DNA of 64,000 bases from NCBI RefSeq assembly GCF_014204935.1, contig NZ_JACHMJ010000001.1:372001-436000 (forward strand), in the 5' to 3' direction. Shown piece after piece: positions 10,252 through 18,465 of this stretch (within the stretch, counting starts at the first letter, position 1; every line of letters begins with the position of its first letter). The DNA is from Conyzicola lurida. GTDB taxonomy: Bacteria; Actinomycetota; Actinomycetes; Actinomycetales; Microbacteriaceae. Made by a program: the position numbers and the translations under genes. Under the pieces are notes generated by a model. That model saw only the letters and a list, made by a program, of their open reading frames with translations. It had not been told where the DNA came from and searched no databases.

Positions 10252-10850
10252 TCCGAGTGCTGATCGCCGACGACGAGGGCATGATCCGCTCGGCGCTGGC
10301 CGCGCTGCTGCGGCTCGAGGGCGACATCGACGTGATCGCCGAATGCTCGGACGGCCTCGAAGCAGTCGAGGCGGCCGAACGGCTGAAGCCCGACGTCTGC
10401 CTGCTCGACCTCGAGATGCCGGGGCTCGACGGGGTCGATGTTGCCGAGCGTCTGCGGCGCACAGTCACGACGCGCTTCGTGATCGTGACCCGGCACGCGC
10501 GACCGGGCGTGCTGCGGCGGGCGCTCGCCGCGGGGGTGTCCGGGTTCCTGCCGAAGTCGCGCGAAGCCGGGGAAGTCGCCGCGGTGATCCGCCAGGTGGC
10601 GGCGGGCGCGCGCTACATCGATCCGGAGATCGCCGCGGACGCGCTCAGCGACGAGCGGTGCCCGCTGACGAATCGCGAACTAGACGTTCTGCGCCTGGGC
10701 CAGCACGGCGAGACGACCGCGCAGATCGCGCGGTCACTGCTGCTGGCTCCGGGGACGGTTCGCAACCACATCTCGACGATCCTGACCAAGCTGTCGGTGG
10801 AAACGCGGCAGCAGGCCGTGATTATGGCGCGGGAGCGCGGGTGGACTTAG
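10248..10850 (+). CDS. LuxR/NarL-family response regulator (DesR-like)
   Basis: A 200-residue two-domain regulator. The receiver domain has the acidic pair IADDE at residues 7-9, phospho-acceptor Asp54 in LLDLEMPGLDG and Lys103 in LPKS. The C-terminal LuxR helix-turn-helix (about 138-195) includes LTNRELDVLRL and TAQIARSLLLAPGTVRNHIS. It is translationally coupled to the kinase at 9028 and is its cognate partner. Target genes are not identified; the divergent membrane protein at 8300-8866 and its own promoter palindrome are the nearest candidates. Confidence 0.93.
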   Translation: MIRVLIADDEGMIRSALAALLRLEGDIDVIAECSDGLEAVEAAERLKPDVCLLDLEMPGLDGVDVAERLRRTVTTRFVIVTRHARPGVLRRALAAGVSGFLPKSREAGEVAAVIRQVAAGARYIDPEIAADALSDERCPLTNRELDVLRLGQHGETTAQIARSLLLAPGTVRNHISTILTKLSVETRQQAVIMARERGWT

Positions 10851-11245
10851 CTCGCCCATGCAAACAGGGACTTCGCAATTTACAACGCGGTCGTGCGAGC
10901 CAAAAGTCACGGCGGACTGCAGTTTGCTGAAGTGCCGCAACCCAATAGCCGGGAAGTTCAGGTTGAAAATACAAGCCTGGAGGCGGCGGGAGCGTCGCAG
11001 CAGTGCTTTTCCCGAGTGCGGATACAGAGGTTAGTGAAGCGTTCGCCCTGCCTGATTGATGTCGATACGCCGAGTTTGATGCAGTACGTCAATCAATCCT
11101 CATCGGTGCGCAGACGCTAAGCCAGGCTTATCCGCATAGAGCAGGGCCCGGTGAGGGGTAATTCTTGGCCGACAATCACGTTCGCCATTCGGGGCCGGTC
11201 GCAACCGGCCCGTCGCGTGAGCGCTGAGATCAGGGCGTGACGTCC
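10851..11245. other. Intergenic stretch at the start of the lower-GC island
   Basis: A 395-base stretch between the response regulator and the convergent YobI-like gene. A 75-codon open frame at 10893-11120 has no ribosome site and no recognisable similarity and is not called. The only clear structure is the hairpin at 11192-11211. Base composition falls from about 70 to about 55 percent GC here, marking the left edge of the island. Confidence 0.5.
11192..11211 (-). terminator. Hairpin downstream of the YobI-like gene
   Basis: GGGCCGGT (11192-11199), loop CGCA, ACCGGCCC (11204-11211): a perfect 8-bp stem with a 4-base loop, 34 bases past the stop of the minus-strand gene. There is no T run, so termination is plausible but not certain. 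Confidence 0.45.
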
Positions 11246-14200
11246 TTACAAATGACGCATGGACAGCCGGATATGACCAGCTGAGTGATCAACCTTAGTC
11301 ACGACGCCAAGTTCTTTGAGACGTGCGGCAAGGGCAGCCATACTCGGGCTTTCACGGAATTTCGGGCGCTTGCGTGTTGGATGCGCGATCGTCGCGTAGT
11401 CGCCGCCCACCGTACCGAGGATGGCTTGCAGATCGGTGAGCGAGAGCTGTGGCAGTAGTGACTGGAGGAGACCGACAACTCGGTCGGCATCGAGTCGATC
11501 CGCCAGTAGAGTCACGTCAGACTTAGGAAGCGATCGTCCGTGAGCTACTACCCAGTCAGCCAACTCCCGAACAGTTGCAAGCGACGCACCGGTTGCGAAT
11601 TCACCGAATCGGGATACGACGACGTCTCGCGCGCTGTCATCCACGAGATCGCTCGAAAAGAAGTTGCTCAACTGCGTCACGGGAAGTTCCGTTGGCGTCA
11701 TAAAGGAATCAAAGGCGGTCATATTGATCGCTAGTTCTCGACCTGACCAGTCGTCCGGGTCGAGCCGTTCAAAGCTTTCCGCATTGCCATCGATGACGTC
11801 GGACTCAATGAGACGACCGACCAGCTCCCCGCGTTCTTGCGGAACGAGATTCGCGCTGATGTATTTTTTTAGCCGCAGACTTTCGGCAAGTTTCGCGCGG
11901 ACTGCAGCCGACGGGATCTCAGACGAGGCGGCAATAACAGCCAACGCCAACGCTCGCTTTTCGTCCTCCTCGTCCTCAGGCGCGGGCGCGTCAAGTATGA
12001 ATCCGAACGTTGTAAGCAATCCGCCGAGCGCGTCGTCGAGTCCGATTTTGTTGAAGTAAACGAGCACATTGGCGTACGTCGCCGAAAATCGCCGTATGCG
12101 AGCAAGCTCTGTCCAAATGTCCGCAGTGACAAGTGCGAGCTCTTTCAGGACGACGTTAGGCGCCGCAGCGTCGACAACCTCGCTCAATGTGTCAGCGGCA
12201 ACGCGTTGCAAATCGCTGAGCAATGAAGCGAAGTTTGTGTCGGTCCGGATGGTGGGCTCTCCAGGTAAGAGGGTCCTGAGATAGCCTCCAACTTCGTCAA
12301 GCACTCGCGAGTAGACAAGCGGGCTCGCTTCGCGAATGTCATCGAGTGCGATGCTGACCGACCTATTGTTAAGTGCCGACAGAAGGTTCTCGCGAGTGAG
12401 TTTGTAAGATCCACTCTCGGCCAAAGCGCGAGCAACTTTAGTGCTAGCGCTGGATAGTGAGGCGATTTGCGCGTGGGCAGCAGCGACGAGATCGGCTAAC
12501 AGCTGCGCTTGGTTGTCCGCAATCTCTGGGTCGTTGAAGGCCGGTAGGTCAAGGAACCGCGATTCAATCAGAGGAGCCAACTCAGCTGGGACCTCATAGC
12601 TGATCTCGCCATTGAGATTACTGAGGGCAATATCTAGCAGCGGCAGTCGACGCTCGTCGTCGAGCGGTGCCCCCACACAGAGCAGCGTAAATACCCCGTC
12701 CCAAGATCGCGTGAGGCGTGCGACGAGAATCTCTGCATGTTGCCCATTCTCAAGGTATGCGTCGACCAGGGCCTTTTCTTCGACGCCGTAGTTGGCGAGT
12801 TGCTCGACGAACAATTCGGTTCGACTGTCGTCTTCAAGGGAAAGCAGGTGATCGAGGATGGAAAAGTTCAGCGAGGATTTCTCTTTGAGCAACGCGACAC
12901 CGCGCTCGCGCAGAATGTCTTCCACGTCTTTCGGGCTCAATACAAAGTTCAGATCGGGTCGGTTCCGGTCAACGTGCCGTAGCAGGAACATCGTTGCCTC
13001 GCCACCAAGGAGCCCGTCATGGAATGTCGACGTATAGAGCGTGAAGTCCGCGTCAATATATCCGTTGCGGACCAGCTGGCGGGCGAGCTTCGATTTCATT
13101 GTCGTTTCGACTGCTGAATCGAAAGGCAGATCCGACACCGTGATCGACTTACGCGCGGCGAGCTCGCTGAGACCTGCAATTCGAAGAAATTCTAACTCGT
13201 CGACTTTCTCGGCTATCTTGCGGCCGATTGCTTCGCGTTGAGCGGCTAGCCATGAGGCCGCGTTCAGGGGATCACCAACGACAGCTGCGATGTCTTCCTT
13301 TGTAAATTTTGCGGTTCGAGGAAAGAGGTTCCCCCAGCCCTGCACTCGAATCTGATAAGTGAGTTCGAGTGTTCCATTCGTGGAGGCGAGGTTCTCCCAG
13401 AACGACGCTGTGTGCAGCGCAGGCCTGTCGATTACATTGCCTTCGAGCGTCATCGTGAGTGAGTTGTCATGACTCTGCGCGTGCCGGACGAAGCGATTGA
13501 TGTGCGTCTCTAACAGTTGACCGAAGGAGTTTGCGCGGGGAGCAATCGTACGACGAGAGGACAGTTGCCTTCTGAGATCACGCAGACTCGCCTGACGCTC
13601 GGCTATGGCCTTATTGACGAATTCGCGACTCGCCTCGTAGAGATGATCGAGATCACTCTCTCCAATCTTGATCTTTTCGAAATCCGCGAGGTGGGTGCTT
13701 TTGTATAGCGTCATCGCAAGGAGTCCATCATCGGTCAGATCCAACTTGCTATTGACGATGATCCTCTCGCGAAATATAGCGAATTCATTGCGGATGTTCT
13801 TTATCAGGCGCATGTCCGCGACGTGACTGGCCGCGAGCGTGACGAGCGCCACCGAAACCTCATGACCGTCAATGCTTTTCAGCGTGTCGTGCAGCACATT
13901 TCGCGCGCTTCGATGGGTGACGAATGGGACAACCGGGATGACTAAATCGAAGAACTTCGTACGGTTCGCCCGAGCAATCTCCGCTTGTGCAGCATCGGGA
14001 TCCGCCTCGACAATTACACGGCTTCGAGCCTTTTTCTGGCCTTTCTCCGCCTCGTTTCCTTTCTCCGCCTCGTTTCCTTCCTCCGCCTCGTTTCCTTCCT
14101 CCACCCCGTTTCCTTCTTCTTCTGCTGCAGCGCGTGCACCCAACTCGTCAAAAATGCTGTCCTTGATCGCGTAGATGAAGCGGATTTGCCGTCGTTTCAA

Positions 14201-15103
14201 CTGCTTCGCGGCATTTAGGAGTGCGTTGAGAGACCGAAGCGTCTCGAAAATATGCGGCTCATCGAATCGGTCGATGTCCTCAAAAACGACGATGTTCACA
14301 TGAGTCGTCTCAAAAAAATAGACAATTTCGTCCAAGTACTCATCAAAGAAGGACGCCGACTTCGTGGACAACGAAATTGTTGTTGAACCGGCCGAGATGC
14401 TCTCGATATGAATGCGATTGTGGAGAACTTTTCGCGCATTCAAAATGAATAAGATCAACACGACGTAGAGCGGGACGTTGATCCAGTCGACAAGGTCCGA
14501 CGGAACTCGAGCGAGAGCGGCCAGCGACGTCGACCACCCGACTAGATAAAACGCGATGGTCAGCGGTGCGGCAACGAATGAGGCTAGGCCCAACTCACGC
14601 CAGAAGCGGAATCGCGTGACACGGCGATATCTGGATCCAGGCATGCGAACCGGATCTTGACTGTAGAGCAGCTGCTTGACGATCTCCTTTTGGATGCGAT
14701 TCGTCTTTGTGGATGCTGTCTTCGCGACGCTGTCGTCCGGTGCGATTTCGTCCGCGAACCCCAACGTGGAGAGCGAAATCGAAATCGCTTGCTTGCGATG
14801 ACGGCTAATTACATGTTGAAGAATGCTGCTCTTGCCCACTCCATAACTTCCGGTGAGGGCGATGTTGGTGATCGGAATACGCGAGGTGCTCGTCAATGCA
14901 GATTGGATTGCCGCGAAATACAGGCCGTGGTGATCAGGCTCATATCCGGGAGTGAGTGGCAGCAGTAACGGCGCAGTCTCACCGGGGCCAGGCCTGCTGC
15001 GCAGAGGAGACGAAACTGAGCGGAGAGCACCCAGAAGTTGATAAATCCAACCAACGTGCGTTCGGTCAGGATCATTGGCTGAGCGTGCGGGCGAATCCTC
15101 CAT
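11246..15103 (-). CDS. YobI-like P-loop NTPase, large membrane-associated protein
   Basis: A 1285-residue protein whose first 320 residues match the YobI-like P-loop NTPase family: LTPGYEPDHHGLY before the fold, Walker A GSYGVGKS (residues 85-92), Walker B IVVFEDID (271-278) and the sensor-like strand FIYAIKDSIF (309-318). Two membrane segments (about 172-192 and 206-223) are inserted between Walker A and B, as in KAP-type NTPases. Residues 329-356 are a Glu/Gly/Asn/Ala repeat coded by an 18-base tandem repeat. The remaining 900 residues are helical with no family I recognise. GC content is much lower than in the neighbours. Related NTPases are thought to act in bacterial conflict or defence; that role here is inferred from family and island setting. 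Confidence 0.85.
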   Translation of the reverse strand: MEDSPARSANDPDRTHVGWIYQLLGALRSVSSPLRSRPGPGETAPLLLPLTPGYEPDHHGLYFAAIQSALTSTSRIPITNIALTGSYGVGKSSILQHVISRHRKQAISISLSTLGFADEIAPDDSVAKTASTKTNRIQKEIVKQLLYSQDPVRMPGSRYRRVTRFRFWRELGLASFVAAPLTIAFYLVGWSTSLAALARVPSDLVDWINVPLYVVLILFILNARKVLHNRIHIESISAGSTTISLSTKSASFFDEYLDEIVYFFETTHVNIVVFEDIDRFDEPHIFETLRSLNALLNAAKQLKRRQIRFIYAIKDSIFDELGARAAAEEEGNGVEEGNEAEEGNEAEKGNEAEKGQKKARSRVIVEADPDAAQAEIARANRTKFFDLVIPVVPFVTHRSARNVLHDTLKSIDGHEVSVALVTLAASHVADMRLIKNIRNEFAIFRERIIVNSKLDLTDDGLLAMTLYKSTHLADFEKIKIGESDLDHLYEASREFVNKAIAERQASLRDLRRQLSSRRTIAPRANSFGQLLETHINRFVRHAQSHDNSLTMTLEGNVIDRPALHTASFWENLASTNGTLELTYQIRVQGWGNLFPRTAKFTKEDIAAVVGDPLNAASWLAAQREAIGRKIAEKVDELEFLRIAGLSELAARKSITVSDLPFDSAVETTMKSKLARQLVRNGYIDADFTLYTSTFHDGLLGGEATMFLLRHVDRNRPDLNFVLSPKDVEDILRERGVALLKEKSSLNFSILDHLLSLEDDSRTELFVEQLANYGVEEKALVDAYLENGQHAEILVARLTRSWDGVFTLLCVGAPLDDERRLPLLDIALSNLNGEISYEVPAELAPLIESRFLDLPAFNDPEIADNQAQLLADLVAAAHAQIASLSSASTKVARALAESGSYKLTRENLLSALNNRSVSIALDDIREASPLVYSRVLDEVGGYLRTLLPGEPTIRTDTNFASLLSDLQRVAADTLSEVVDAAAPNVVLKELALVTADIWTELARIRRFSATYANVLVYFNKIGLDDALGGLLTTFGFILDAPAPEDEEDEKRALALAVIAASSEIPSAAVRAKLAESLRLKKYISANLVPQERGELVGRLIESDVIDGNAESFERLDPDDWSGRELAINMTAFDSFMTPTELPVTQLSNFFSSDLVDDSARDVVVSRFGEFATGASLATVRELADWVVAHGRSLPKSDVTLLADRLDADRVVGLLQSLLPQLSLTDLQAILGTVGGDYATIAHPTRKRPKFRESPSMAALAARLKELGVVTKVDHSAGHIRLSMRHL
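14042..14113. repeat. 18-bp tandem repeat, four units, inside the NTPase gene
   Basis: Four units of 18 bases (14042-14059, 14060-14077, 14078-14095, 14096-14113); the first two are identical on the plus strand (TTTCTCCGCCTCGTTTCC) and the others differ by one to three bases. Read on the minus strand they code for a six-residue repeat of the type GNEAEE/GNEAEK. Because the unit is a multiple of three, copy-number change would keep the frame. Confidence 0.9.
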
Positions 15104-15585
15104 GTTGCCACTGATTATGACTCACCTCAGCCCCGGGACGTAACCATTGTTATCCGTGCCTGTCTAAACGACCGCGCCGGACGGCTCGACAACGCTTGAA
15201 GGTTTACCAATCTCTGGTAGCACGCGTCAACGTGGGGGCCGTACGTGGACGAACGTTGGCAAGGAAGGAGCCTTCGGCCTCAAACCATGCAATCGGCGGC
15301 GGAATAGATCCAGGATGTCTTGTCGCGCCCTTGGCGTTGTGCGCTAATCGCCTCGCAGTTGGAGCGCGGGCTCGATTATGCGCCGCAACAAGCGGCGCCT
15401 TGACACAATTGCCGCTGTCGGCCAATGGTATTGCTTGCTTTTTGGAGTTGACTGGCGGCTTCACGGAGATCCCCGGGTTGCTAGCTATCGCGGTGGTTCG
15501 GAACTGTACCTGACGGCCTGACTTGACAGGCGGATTGGCTGTGCCGCACGACCCGACGCACTCGGATGAAAATGATCCGTCATGC
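15104..15585. other. Intergenic stretch between the NTPase gene and the tRNA palindrome
   Basis: About 480 bases with no convincing gene. Short open frames on both strands between 15196 and 15513 overlap each other, have no ribosome site and no recognisable similarity. No integrase, attachment-site copy of the tRNA end or insertion-sequence end was found by eye. Composition is intermediate between island and chromosome. Confidence 0.45.
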
Positions 15586-15631
15586 GGGCTCTTTGAAAAG
15601 CGCCAAATCGTTGGCCCTTTTCAAAGAGCCC
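15586..15631. repeat. 46-bp near-perfect palindrome at the 3' end of tRNA-Thr
   Basis: Left arm GGGCTCTTTGAAAAG (15586-15600) pairs perfectly with CTTTTCAAAGAGCCC (15617-15631). Inside, GCCAA (15602-15606) pairs with TTGGC (15611-15615) around the loop ATCG, leaving one C-C mismatch. The right end shares four bases with the tRNA acceptor stem. It could be a tRNA terminator, though no T run follows on the minus strand, or a scar of a mobile element. Confidence 0.8.
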
Positions 15632-15700
15632 CCTGTCGGATTCGAACCGACGACCCCCGCTTTACAAGAGCGGTGCTCTGGCCAACTGAGCTAAGGGGGC
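15628..15700 (-). tRNA. tRNA-Thr (anticodon UGU)
   Basis: A 73-base cloverleaf on the minus strand. The acceptor stem is GCCCCCT/AGGGGGC, the D arm is GCTC/GAGC, the anticodon stem is CCGCT/AGCGG with loop CTTGTAA (anticodon TGT), and the T arm contains GGTTCGAATCC. CCA is not encoded. It reads ACA codons. Confidence 0.97.
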
Positions 15701-15768
15701 GGATGATGCAGGTCAATATTACTTTGCGACGCGAGCGCTTCGCGCCGCGAACGAGGGAGCGAGAACCC

Positions 15769-16173
15769 CTACGCGCCGAGCTCCTCCGCCACGGTGTCGA
15801 GCACCGAGGTCCAGTGGGCGAGCATCTCTTCCCTTTCAGAGGCGGAGGCGAGGCGCTCCTGGTGGAAACCAATCGTCGTGCCCGAGGCGGCCGGGGTCAG
15901 CGTCACCTGGAAGGTCGAGTCGTGGTCCCAGTCCTCGGGCTGCCACGTGATGCGCAGGCGCATCTGCGCGGTCAGGCTGCGGATCTCGCCGCGCACCCCG
16001 TCGCTCGTCTCGAAGGTGTCGCCCTTGCGGTTGCCGAGAGTCGCGTCGCCGAGCCAGGTCTCCACCCCGTCGACGATGAAGTACTCCCAGACATCCTCGA
16101 GCGGAGCATCGACGGTACGCCGAACCCCCAATTCCCAGCCGGCGTCCTTGGTGAGTCCAGTCGTGTCGTCCAT
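15769..16173 (-). CDS. AHSA1/SRPBCC-family protein
   Basis: A 134-residue protein of the activator-of-Hsp90-ATPase-1-like (SRPBCC) fold: VRRTVDAPLEDVWEYF opens the helix-grip fold, TWQPEDWDHDSTFQVTL is the central strand region, and HWTSVLDTVAEEL is the long C-terminal helix. Such proteins bind hydrophobic ligands or act in stress responses; no substrate can be named. The start is preceded on the minus strand by TAATAC and a six-base gap reaching GTG 16176 and ATG 16173, with no ribosome site, so the mRNA is probably leaderless. Confidence 0.85.
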   Translation of the reverse strand: MDDTTGLTKDAGWELGVRRTVDAPLEDVWEYFIVDGVETWLGDATLGNRKGDTFETSDGVRGEIRSLTAQMRLRITWQPEDWDHDSTFQVTLTPAASGTTIGFHQERLASASEREEMLAHWTSVLDTVAEELGA

Positions 16174-16189
16174 CACTCAAGTATTAGCG

Positions 16190-16831
16190 CTACTTGGCGA
16201 CGATCGCCAGCCGGACCCCGAAGCCGACGAGCGCGGCACCGGTCACGCCGTCGATCCACTTGCGTACGGTGTCGCGCTCCAGCCAGCGCCGCACACCGCG
16301 CGCGCCGAAGATGATGAGCGTGAACCAGGCGGCGGTCTCGACCCCGTGCACGGCGGCGAGCAGCACGCCCATGACGAGCTCGTTCGCGCCGGCCGGGATG
16401 AACCCCGGCAGCACCGCCACGTAGAACGCGCCGACCTTGGGGTTGAGCAGGTTCGTCAGCAGGCCCTTGCTCCACGCACCCCACCAGCCACGGGGGAGTG
16501 CTCCGTCTGCCGAGGCGAGAGCCGCGGCATCCGTCCTCTTGATCACCCTCGTGTAGATGAGACGGGCGCCGAGCCAGATCATGTAGGCGGCGCCGACGAT
16601 TCGCAGCACGGTGAAGGCCACCTCCGACGCACGCAGAAGAGCGGCGAGACCCGCGGATGCCGCGACTCCCCACACGAACGCGCCCGAGATGATCCCGATC
16701 CCGGTCGCGATCGCCAACCGGTGTCCCTGCACGAGCGCCGAGCGCAGCACGAGCGCCGTGTCGAGGCCGGGCGTGATGGTGAGCAGCGCGGCCACGACCG
16801 CGAACGACAGCAGGGCGGCCGTGACGGTCAT
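16190..16831 (-). CDS. LysE/RhtB-family exporter
   Basis: A 213-residue inner-membrane exporter of amino acids or related metabolites. The family motif TITPGLDTALVLRSALVQGH follows the first membrane segment, and LLNPKVGAFYVAVLPGFI is the conserved fourth segment; six hydrophobic segments in all. The ATG at 16831 overlaps the stop of the nitroreductase gene (ATGA), placing it last in a three-gene operon msrB, nitroreductase, exporter. The exported compound is unknown. Confidence 0.9.
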   Translation of the reverse strand: MTVTAALLSFAVVAALLTITPGLDTALVLRSALVQGHRLAIATGIGIISGAFVWGVAASAGLAALLRASEVAFTVLRIVGAAYMIWLGARLIYTRVIKRTDAAALASADGALPRGWWGAWSKGLLTNLLNPKVGAFYVAVLPGFIPAGANELVMGVLLAAVHGVETAAWFTLIIFGARGVRRWLERDTVRKWIDGVTGAALVGFGVRLAIVAK

Positions 16832-17376
16832 GTCAGCGTGGTGAGGTAGCGGCCCGCTTCGAGGCGCTTGCGCTTGTCGCTCTTCGTCTTGTCGGGCAGG
16901 CCGCCGACGTAGAGCCAGCCGAGCAGCTGCTCGTTCGGGGCCAGCTCGTGCATACGGTGCACGGGTTCGGTGCGGGTGAGGATGCCGGTGCGCCAGAACA
17001 CGCCCCAGCCGGCTTCGTCGAGAAGCAAGCTGAGGGTATGGGCGACGCCGGACGCGACGGCCTCCTGCTCCCAGGCCGGAACCTTGAAGCTCGGTTTGTG
17101 GGTGAAGACGACCGCGATCAGCAGTTCGGCGCGCAGCGGCTTCGACGCGGCCTTCTCGGCGTCCTTGCCGGTAGCGCCGCTCGCCTCGGCGAACGCGGCG
17201 CCGAGGCGCACGCGGGCGTCGCCGCGCAGCTCGATGAGGCGCCACGGCTTGAGGCCGGAGTGGTCGGCCACGGTGGCCGCCGCTTCGACGAAGGGCAGCA
17301 GTTCGAGCCGGCTGGGCGCGGCAGACGTCACCTTGGAGTGCGACTGCCGCCGCATCACCGCGTCAAATGCCGACAA
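16828..17376 (-). CDS. Nitroreductase-family flavoprotein
   Basis: A 182-residue protein of the FMN-dependent nitroreductase family. MRRQSHSKV with the preceding AFDAV carries the usual FMN phosphate-binding arginines, DHSGLKPWRLIELRG matches the second conserved segment, and VASGVAHTLSLLLDEAGWGVFWRTG is the helix-and-loop that closes the flavin site. The probable start is TTG 17376, directly after the msrB stop TAG and behind GGAAGAG; the next ATG is seven codons inside and would cut into the conserved N-terminus. This suggests translational coupling in a redox-repair operon. Confidence 0.85.
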   Translation of the reverse strand: MSAFDAVMRRQSHSKVTSAAPSRLELLPFVEAAATVADHSGLKPWRLIELRGDARVRLGAAFAEASGATGKDAEKAASKPLRAELLIAVVFTHKPSFKVPAWEQEAVASGVAHTLSLLLDEAGWGVFWRTGILTRTEPVHRMHELAPNEQLLGWLYVGGLPDKTKSDKRKRLEAGRYLTTLT

Positions 17377-17775
17377 CTACTCTTCCTTGAAGCCGAGGGA
17401 AAGCGAGTTCATGCAGTACCGGTCGCCCGTGGGGGTCTGGTACGCGTCGTCGAACAGGTGGCCGAGGTGCGAGTCGCACGTGGCGCAGCGGATCTCGGTC
17501 CGCGTCATCCCGAGGCTCTTGTCGACGACGAGGGTGACGGCGTCGGGGTTGACCGACTCGTAGAAGCTGGGCCATCCGCTGCCGGAGTCGAACTTGGCAC
17601 CGCTCTTGAAGAGCTCAGCGCCACAGGCGCCACAGGTGTAGATGCCGTCGCGCTTCTCGTCGAGCAGGGCACCCGACCAAGGGCGTTCGGTGCCGGCTTC
17701 GCGCAGGATCTTGTACTGCACGGGTCCGAGCTCGGCGAGCCACTCTTCCTCGGTCTTCACAATCTTGGTGGTCAT
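17377..17775 (-). CDS. msrB: Peptide-methionine (R)-S-oxide reductase
   Basis: Reduces methionine R-sulfoxide in proteins, a repair of oxidative damage in the cytoplasm. The 132-residue protein has the two zinc-binding CxxC pairs (YTCGACGAEL and IRCATCDSHLGH), the motif SGSGWPSFYES, and the catalytic cysteine in RYCMNSLSL near the C-terminus. AAAGGAG stands seven bases before the ATG at 17775. It is the first gene of the operon with the nitroreductase and LysE-type genes and is divergent from the acetyltransferase at 17832. Confidence 0.97.
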   Translation of the reverse strand: MTTKIVKTEEEWLAELGPVQYKILREAGTERPWSGALLDEKRDGIYTCGACGAELFKSGAKFDSGSGWPSFYESVNPDAVTLVVDKSLGMTRTEIRCATCDSHLGHLFDDAYQTPTGDRYCMNSLSLGFKEE

Positions 17776-17831
17776 GGTGGTTCTCCTTTGACGAGCGGGA
17801 AGAGGTCTTCCGCTCTATTAAACTCGGGACT

Positions 17832-18302
17832 ATGCCCGATTGTTCCATCGTCCACAAACAGTGGGGCGAACTCACAACCTCCGAACTCTATTCGCTGCTG
17901 AAGCTGCGCACCGACGTGTTCCTTGTCGAGCAGAAGGTCGACGAGGAAGAGCTCGACAACCGTGACCAGCAGGCGGAGCATTTTTTCATTCGGGATGACG
18001 CGGGCACGGCCGCCTACCTCCGTGTGCTGTTCGACGATGAGCCCGAGCATCTCGACGCCCACCGTGTCGTCGGGCGCGTGGTCGTGCGTGCCGACCGCCG
18101 CGGCGAGGGTCTCGCGAGAGTGTTGCTGGACAGGGTCTTAAGCCTCTACGGACACGAGGCGATGATGCTCCATGCTCAGGAGTACGTCGTTCCGCTGTAT
18201 GCCAAGGCGGGGTTCGAGGCCTTCGGAGAGCCCTATCTGGAGGCCGGAATCCCGCACGTTTCCATGTATCGGGCAGGCGCAGCTAAGGGTGCACTTACTT
18301 AA
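17832..18302 (+). CDS. ElaA-like GNAT N-acetyltransferase
   Basis: A 156-residue GNAT-fold protein like E. coli ElaA. The N-terminal block LYSLLKLRTDVFLVEQ, the aspartate-rich loop ELDNRDQQAEHFF and the acetyl-CoA loop RVVVRADRRGEGLARVLLD are visible. The substrate is unknown. The ATG is seven bases after TAAACT and has no ribosome site, so it is probably leaderless. It runs toward the HtaA-repeat gene and ends just before that gene's promoter. Confidence 0.9.
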   Translation: MPDCSIVHKQWGELTTSELYSLLKLRTDVFLVEQKVDEEELDNRDQQAEHFFIRDDAGTAAYLRVLFDDEPEHLDAHRVVGRVVVRADRRGEGLARVLLDRVLSLYGHEAMMLHAQEYVVPLYAKAGFEAFGEPYLEAGIPHVSMYRAGAAKGALT

Positions 18303-18304
18303 TC

Positions 18305-18364
18305 TTTGACAACGGCGGATAACTCAGCTTAGGGTTCACTAAGTAAGCACAGCCTTAGCTTACT
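18305..18364 (+). promoter_or_regulatory. Promoter and candidate iron-regulator site before the HtaA-repeat gene
   Basis: A -35 TTGACA (18305-18310) is followed at 18-19 bp by TTAGGGT (18329-18335). Downstream lies an inverted repeat AGTAAGC (18342-18348), nine bases, GCTTACT (18358-18364). The AT-rich TTAG/CTTA composition is like DtxR/IdeR boxes, but neither segment matches the 19-bp consensus well (11 of 19 for the best alignment at 18329-18347). An IdeR-type protein is coded at 41703. Confidence 0.5.
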
Positions 18365-18465
18365 AAAACCCCGCGCTGATTCCGGCCTACCCACTCGCCA
18401 CCGCTCTGTCCTCGGACAGCGCGCGCGGGTGCGGCATCGCGCTGCACCCTGGAGTGAAGAATCCC

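Noticed and set aside
10893..11120. 75-codon plus-strand frame after the LuxR-type regulator
   Set aside because: No ribosome site, no family, and composition of non-coding island DNA.
15196..15513. Short open frames on both strands between the NTPase gene and the tRNA
   Set aside because: No ribosome site, no recognisable similarity and mutual overlap; not enough to call a gene.
15523..16314. Open frame crossing tRNA-Thr
   Set aside because: It translates the tRNA itself (the well-known RIRTDDPRF artefact) and has no independent support.
18329..18347. Standard 19-bp DtxR box at the HtaA promoter
   Set aside because: Only 11 of 19 positions match; kept only as a weak candidate together with the nearby inverted repeat.
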